NCBI RefSeq assembly: GCF_040958095.1
Contig: NC_091185.1
Location: 14,277,166-14,341,165 of the forward strand
Length of the DNA: 64,000 bases
DNA from: Procambarus clarkii
Taxonomy: Eukaryota > Arthropoda > Malacostraca > Decapoda > Cambaridae
Reading direction: 5' to 3'
In this document: in pieces, positions 60,022 through 64,000 of the stretch
Position numbering within the stretch: the stretch's first letter is position 1
How the letters are laid out: each line of letters begins with the position of its first letter
Position numbers and translations under genes: made by a program
Notes under the pieces: model-generated
Databases searched by the model: none
Told to the model about the DNA's origin: nothing
What the model saw: only the letters and a program-made list of their open reading frames with translations

Positions 60022-62634
60022 ATATAAAGCTAATAATATTATAATAGGAGTAATATATAGGCCACCAAATTTAGACAGAATGGAAGCAAAGCATCTATGG
60101 GATGAAATATCTAGAGCATCTAGATCTAACAGTATTTATGTCATGGGTGACTTTAATTTTAGCGGAATAAACTGGTTGAACAAAACAGGGAATAGTGAAG
60201 CAGAAGATTTTCTAGAATTAATTGACGATTGCTTTCTTACGCAACACATTAAGGAACCAACACGGGAAAATAATATTTTAGATTTAGTGTAAACTAACAG
60301 GGAAACGCAAATTAATGACATCGAAATAGGGAGTGAGCTAGGGAGCAGTGATCACAAAGAAATCAGATTTAGCATAGAATGGAATAGACCAGTAGGAGAA
60401 AATTCTGTTAAAGTGCCAGATTTTCGAAAAGCTGATTTTAATAGCCTAAGAAATTTTTTGGGTCAAATTGATTGGAAAGGCTTGGGTATGGGGTGTGGGC
60501 CGGTCTTGGAGCGAGACATGAACCCAGCGATAGGTGACTTAAATGGGGATTTCGATGTGGATTCAATATATAACTTATTTAAGAATATTCTAAACAAAGC
60601 ACAGGAACGTAGTATACCATACAAATTGAATAGATCGTATACTAATGACCCAAAGTGGATAACAAAGAATTTGAAGAACCTTATAGGTAAAAAGAGAGCT
60701 TGGTACAAAAGGATTAAAAATGGGGAGATCACTTTAGAACAGGAATTCGTACAACTGGTTAGAAATGTTAAAAAAGAGATAAGGAAAGCAAAAAGAAACT
60801 ATGAAGTTCGCATAGCAGGGCAAGCAAAGACAAATCCTAAAGGGTTTTTTCAGTTATATCGTACTAAGACTAGGGAAAGGATAGGTCCATTAAAAACTGA
60901 GACAGGTCAAATAACAGATAGTGATGAAGAGATGAGTAGTATTTTTAATAAATATTTTGTATCTGTATTTACTAAAGAGGAACTTAACAATATGCCTTCA
61001 GCCGAACAAGTCTATGTGGGTGGGGACGAGGACAGGTTGACGAGTTTAGCAGTTACCAGGGAGGATGTTCTTAAACAAATAGTAAAACTCAAACCAAACA
61101 AATCCCCAGGGCCGGATGAAGTGTTTGCTAGGGTGCTTAAAGAATGCAAAGAGGAGCTTTGTGACCCACTGTCAACCATATTTAATAAATCAATAGAGTC
61201 AGGCAGAGTGCCAGAGTTTTGGAAAGTTGCTAATGTGATACCAGTTTTTAAGAAAGGAGATAGATCACTTGCGTCTAACTATCGACCAATTAGCCTAACG
61301 TCTATTGTGGGAAAGTTACTCGAATCTATAATAGCAAATAAAATTCGTCTTCATCTTGAAAAACATAAATTAATAATTGAGTCGCAACATGGTTTTATAA
61401 ATGGCCGTTCATGTTTAACAAATTTGTTATCTTTTTATTCTAGCATTGTTGAGGCAGTTGATAGTGGTAAGGATTGCGATGTTGTATACCTTGACTTTAG
61501 CAAAGCTTTTGATACAGTGCCACATGAAAGACTGATTAAAAAAATAGAGTCTCATGGTATTGGGGGTGCTATATTAAGCTGGATTAGGGCATGGCTATAC
61601 CAAAGGAAACAGAGAGTTAGTATAAATGGAATCAAGTCAGAGTGGGAAAATGTTGTAAGTGGAGTGCCTCAAGGCTCTGTCCTGGGACCTCTGTTGTTTA
61701 TAATATATATAAATGATTTAGATTCAGGTTTGAGTAGCAACATTTGCAAATTTGCCGATGATACGAAAATCGGTAGGGAAATTAATTCGGAGGAGGACTC
61801 ACTATCACTTCAAGTTGATCTAGATAGGGTTTTGAAATGGTCAAAGGATTGGCAGATGCAGTTTAATGCTGATAAATGTAAAGTTCTGAGGTTAGGTAAT
61901 GATGATAGAGTTACAAGATACGAGCTAGATGGTGTTGTGATTGCGAAGTCGGATTGCGAAAGGGATCTGGGAGTTATGATTAGTAAGAATTTAAAACAAA
62001 AGGATCAATGCATAAATGTTCGTAATAAGGCAAATCGGACACTTGGATTTATTAATCGCAGCGTTAGTAACAAGACACCTGGTGTGGTTCTCAAGCTATA
62101 TCTTGCTCTAGTTAGGCCCCATTTAGATTATGCAGTTCAGTTTTGGTCGCCATATTATAGAATGGATATAAATTCACTTGAACGTGTCCAGCGTAGGATG
62201 ACTAAGTTAATTCCCCAAATTAGAAATCTTTCATATGAAGAAAGATTAACAAAGCTTAAGTTGCATTCACTGGAAAGGCGAAGAGTTAGGGGTGACATGA
62301 TAGAGGTTTACAAGTGGATGAATGGACATAACCGGGGGGATATTAATAGGGTATTAAAAGTATCAACACAGGACAGAACACGAAACAATGGATATAAATT
62401 GGATAAGTTTAGATTTAGGAAAGACTTGGGTAAATACTGGTTCAGTAACAGGGTTGTTGATTTGTGGAACCAATTGCCGCGTAACATTGTGGAGGTGGGG
62501 TCCCTCGATTGTTTCAAGCACGGGTTGGACAAGTATATGAGTGGGATTGGGTGGTTATAGAATAGGAGCTGCCTCGTATGGGCCAATAGGCCTTCTGCAG
62601 TTACCTTTGTTCTTATGTTCTTATGTTCTTATGT
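60022..62634 (+). mobile_element. LINE-B, 5'-truncated CR1/L2-like element
   Basis: A second non-LTR family inserted into LINE-A copy 3. It starts inside the endonuclease domain and ends with three TTCTTATG-type repeats (62609-62633), a microsatellite tail of the CR1/L2 style. The 9-mers ATATAATAG (60013-60021) and ATATGATAG (62635-62643) flank it and differ at one base, consistent with a target duplication. LINE-A resumes at 62635. Confidence 0.87.
60025..62560 (+). pseudogene. LINE-B pol: endonuclease part, RT; one stop codon
   Basis: One reading frame runs from the 5' truncation to TAG at 62558-62560, broken only by TAA at 60290-60292. Endonuclease remnants before the stop include GVIYRPPN, MGDFNF and NILDLV. 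After it, LGSSDHKEI closes that domain. From the first Met after the stop (60413), RT blocks lie at about residues 228-242 (NKSPGPDEVFARV), 290-300 (YRPISLTSIVG), 360-370 (DFSKAFDTVPH), 416-430 ([14 protein letters not shown]) and the catalytic FADD at 447-450. The C-terminus has SYEERLTKLKLHSLERRRVRG. In life it would nick DNA and reverse-transcribe the element RNA. Low damage suggests recent insertion. Confidence 0.9.
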
Positions 62635-62745
62635 ATATGATAGAACCCAATAAACTCAGGAATCTGTACACCAGTTGATTGACAGTTGAGAGGCGGGACC
62701 AAAGAGCCAATGCTCAACCCCCGCAAGCACAAATAGGAGAGTACA
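62635..62745 (+). mobile_element. LINE-A copy 3, 3' end
   Basis: Resumes with ATGATAGAACCCAATAAACTC and shows CAGTTGATTGACAGTTGAG, CAATGCTCAACCCCCGCAAG and a GAGAGTACAC end. It completes copy 3 after the LINE-B insertion. Confidence 0.85.
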
Positions 62746-62759
62746 CTAGGCTCCTAGGC

Positions 62760-64000
62760 CCCCAATCTCGGACCCTACCTGTTTCCCTACTTCTGTGGAA
62801 TCAACAGAAACTGATGATAGAGAGAAGAGAGTCAGCTTCAATGTGATGTTGTCGAACATAGAGGAGATTACAAGCAAGGCAAGTGAACTAAGGGAAAGTG
62901 AACCCGGATGTAATTGGACTCACGGAAACAAAACTCTCAGGATCATAATGAATGTGGTGTATTCCCATGATTACACTATAATAAGGAAAGAGAGGGAAGG
63001 GGAGGAGGCAGAGTGGCTCTACTCATGAGAAAGGAATTGAGTTTCAAGGAGAAGTTTATCCCATTCTGTGAGGGGTTCAGAGACTACATTACAGGTACCA
63101 TGACGATGGGAGGACCAAGAGTAGTAGAAGCAGTGATATATAATTCTCCACCAAACGACAGATTACCCGGGCAAGAGCATGACAACAACATGGCAGTTAA
63201 TACTATAATTGAGAGAGCAGCCTTTGCTGCTTGTAGAAATAGATTCCGTCTGCTCATCATGGGGGACGTCAATCATGGAAGGATAGACTGGAAGAACAAG
63301 GAACCGTATGTAGGTGAGGAATCATGAAGAGCTAAACTATTGGAGGTGGCGACAAATAACTTTCTAACCCAGCATGTCTGGGGGACTTAAAAGAATGAGA
63401 GGCAACGATGAACTAGCGAGACTCTACCTAGTCTTCGCTCTGAACGATCCGACACAAGAGGAATCGGTAACGAGGCCCTAGTAGGAATAAACGATCACAG
63501 TGTACTGACGTTTGAGTATCTCGTCGAAGAAAGGTTAATGTACTCAAGGATGGGATCTGAAAATAAAAGGCTGGCATTCCGTAAGGGAAACTATGAGGAG
63601 ATAAGAAAATTCTTTACAAATATAACTTAGGAAACAGAGCTCAGAGGAAAGAGAGGCCATGACATGATGGACTACATCACACAGAAGACAAGATCGTCCC
63701 AGTACGAAAGGAAAAAAATGAAATGCAGATGAGAAGCCCATGGTTTAATAAGAGATGTAAGCTAGCAAAGCAACTAAGTAAAAGGGCGCGGATAAACTAT
63801 AGAAATAACAGGACACTTCAGAGCAGAGAAAGATACCAGAGTCCTAGGAATTAATACGTCAGGGTGAGAAGAAAGGCAGAAGGGCAATACAAAAATAACA
63901 TATCAAGCAAGGCAAAGACTCAACTTAAATTGCTGCACAGCCACATTAGGAGAAAAACAACAGTGAAGGAGCAGGTAATGAAACTGAGGATAGGGGTAGA
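62760..64000 (+). pseudogene. LINE-A copy 4, endonuclease to RT linker, runs off edge
   Basis: The 5' part of LINE-A ORF2. Endonuclease-like blocks are readable across frame changes: a GLTETKL-type stretch near 62916-62938 (now broken), YTIIRKEREG near 62972-63000, a frame from 63013 with MGDVNHGRIDW (usual GDFNH), and DHSVL near 63494. The linker with NYEEIRKF, NPWFN-like and KLAKQLSKR follows to the window end. Stops at 63325 and 63628 and several shifts inactivate it. Its 63490-64000 part aligns with copy 1 at 25716-26190. Confidence 0.82.

Overview
This window looks like accessory, repeat-dominated DNA from a eukaryote, most probably a decapod crustacean. The reasons are several non-LTR retrotransposon families, a Helitron-like element, a Gypsy-type LTR element, AT-rich inverted-repeat MITEs, short TTAGG/CCTAA runs (the arthropod telomere motif), very long di- and tetranucleotide tracts, and one spliced host exon. 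Nothing bacterial is present. The taxon is inferred from repeat style and was not tested by a search.

Layout. (1) 1-24080 is one continuous minisatellite with a 33/32-bp unit, a higher-order structure of a few kb, and a degenerate right edge. It runs off the left end of the window. (2) 24390-24960 carries the only convincing host gene piece: the minus-strand terminal exon of a cytosolic sulfotransferase, with stop codon, poly(A) signal and a repeat-filled upstream intron. (3) 25381-43931 is a nest of transposons. A GC-rich 11-bp minisatellite is split by LINE-A. LINE-A is split by a 1257-bp Helitron (26455-27711) and by a Gypsy-type LTR element (29157-43701). The Gypsy gag is split by an opposite-strand solo LTR (29642-37894). 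That solo LTR is split by a near full-length I-type LINE with RNase H (30019-36314). Target-site duplications or A/T junctions support most levels. (4) 44160-46330 holds two tRNA-type SINE pieces, three near-palindromic MITE copies separated by long (AT)n tracts, and a C-rich minisatellite. (5) 46648-58996 is a 12.35-kb near-perfect palindrome. Its arms are about 5.7 and 6.4 kb around a spacer of about 0.3 kb. It has AGTAGTGTAAAG tips, an 86-bp hairpin at each end and an exact 6-bp target-site duplication (CCAGTA) in the 3' end of a LINE-A copy. (6) 59003-64000 holds more LINE-A copies, one split by a CR1/L2-like LINE-B whose pol frame is open except for one stop codon.

How the parts relate. 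Apart from the sulfotransferase exon, no gene appears to serve the host. The coding remnants are retrotransposon gag, protease, endonuclease, reverse transcriptase, RNase H and integrase fragments, nearly all broken. The value of the window is its insertion history and the large palindromic element. That element has the insertion signature of a self-mobilising unit but no recognisable transposase, integrase or polymerase, and it does not match a standard transposon layout.
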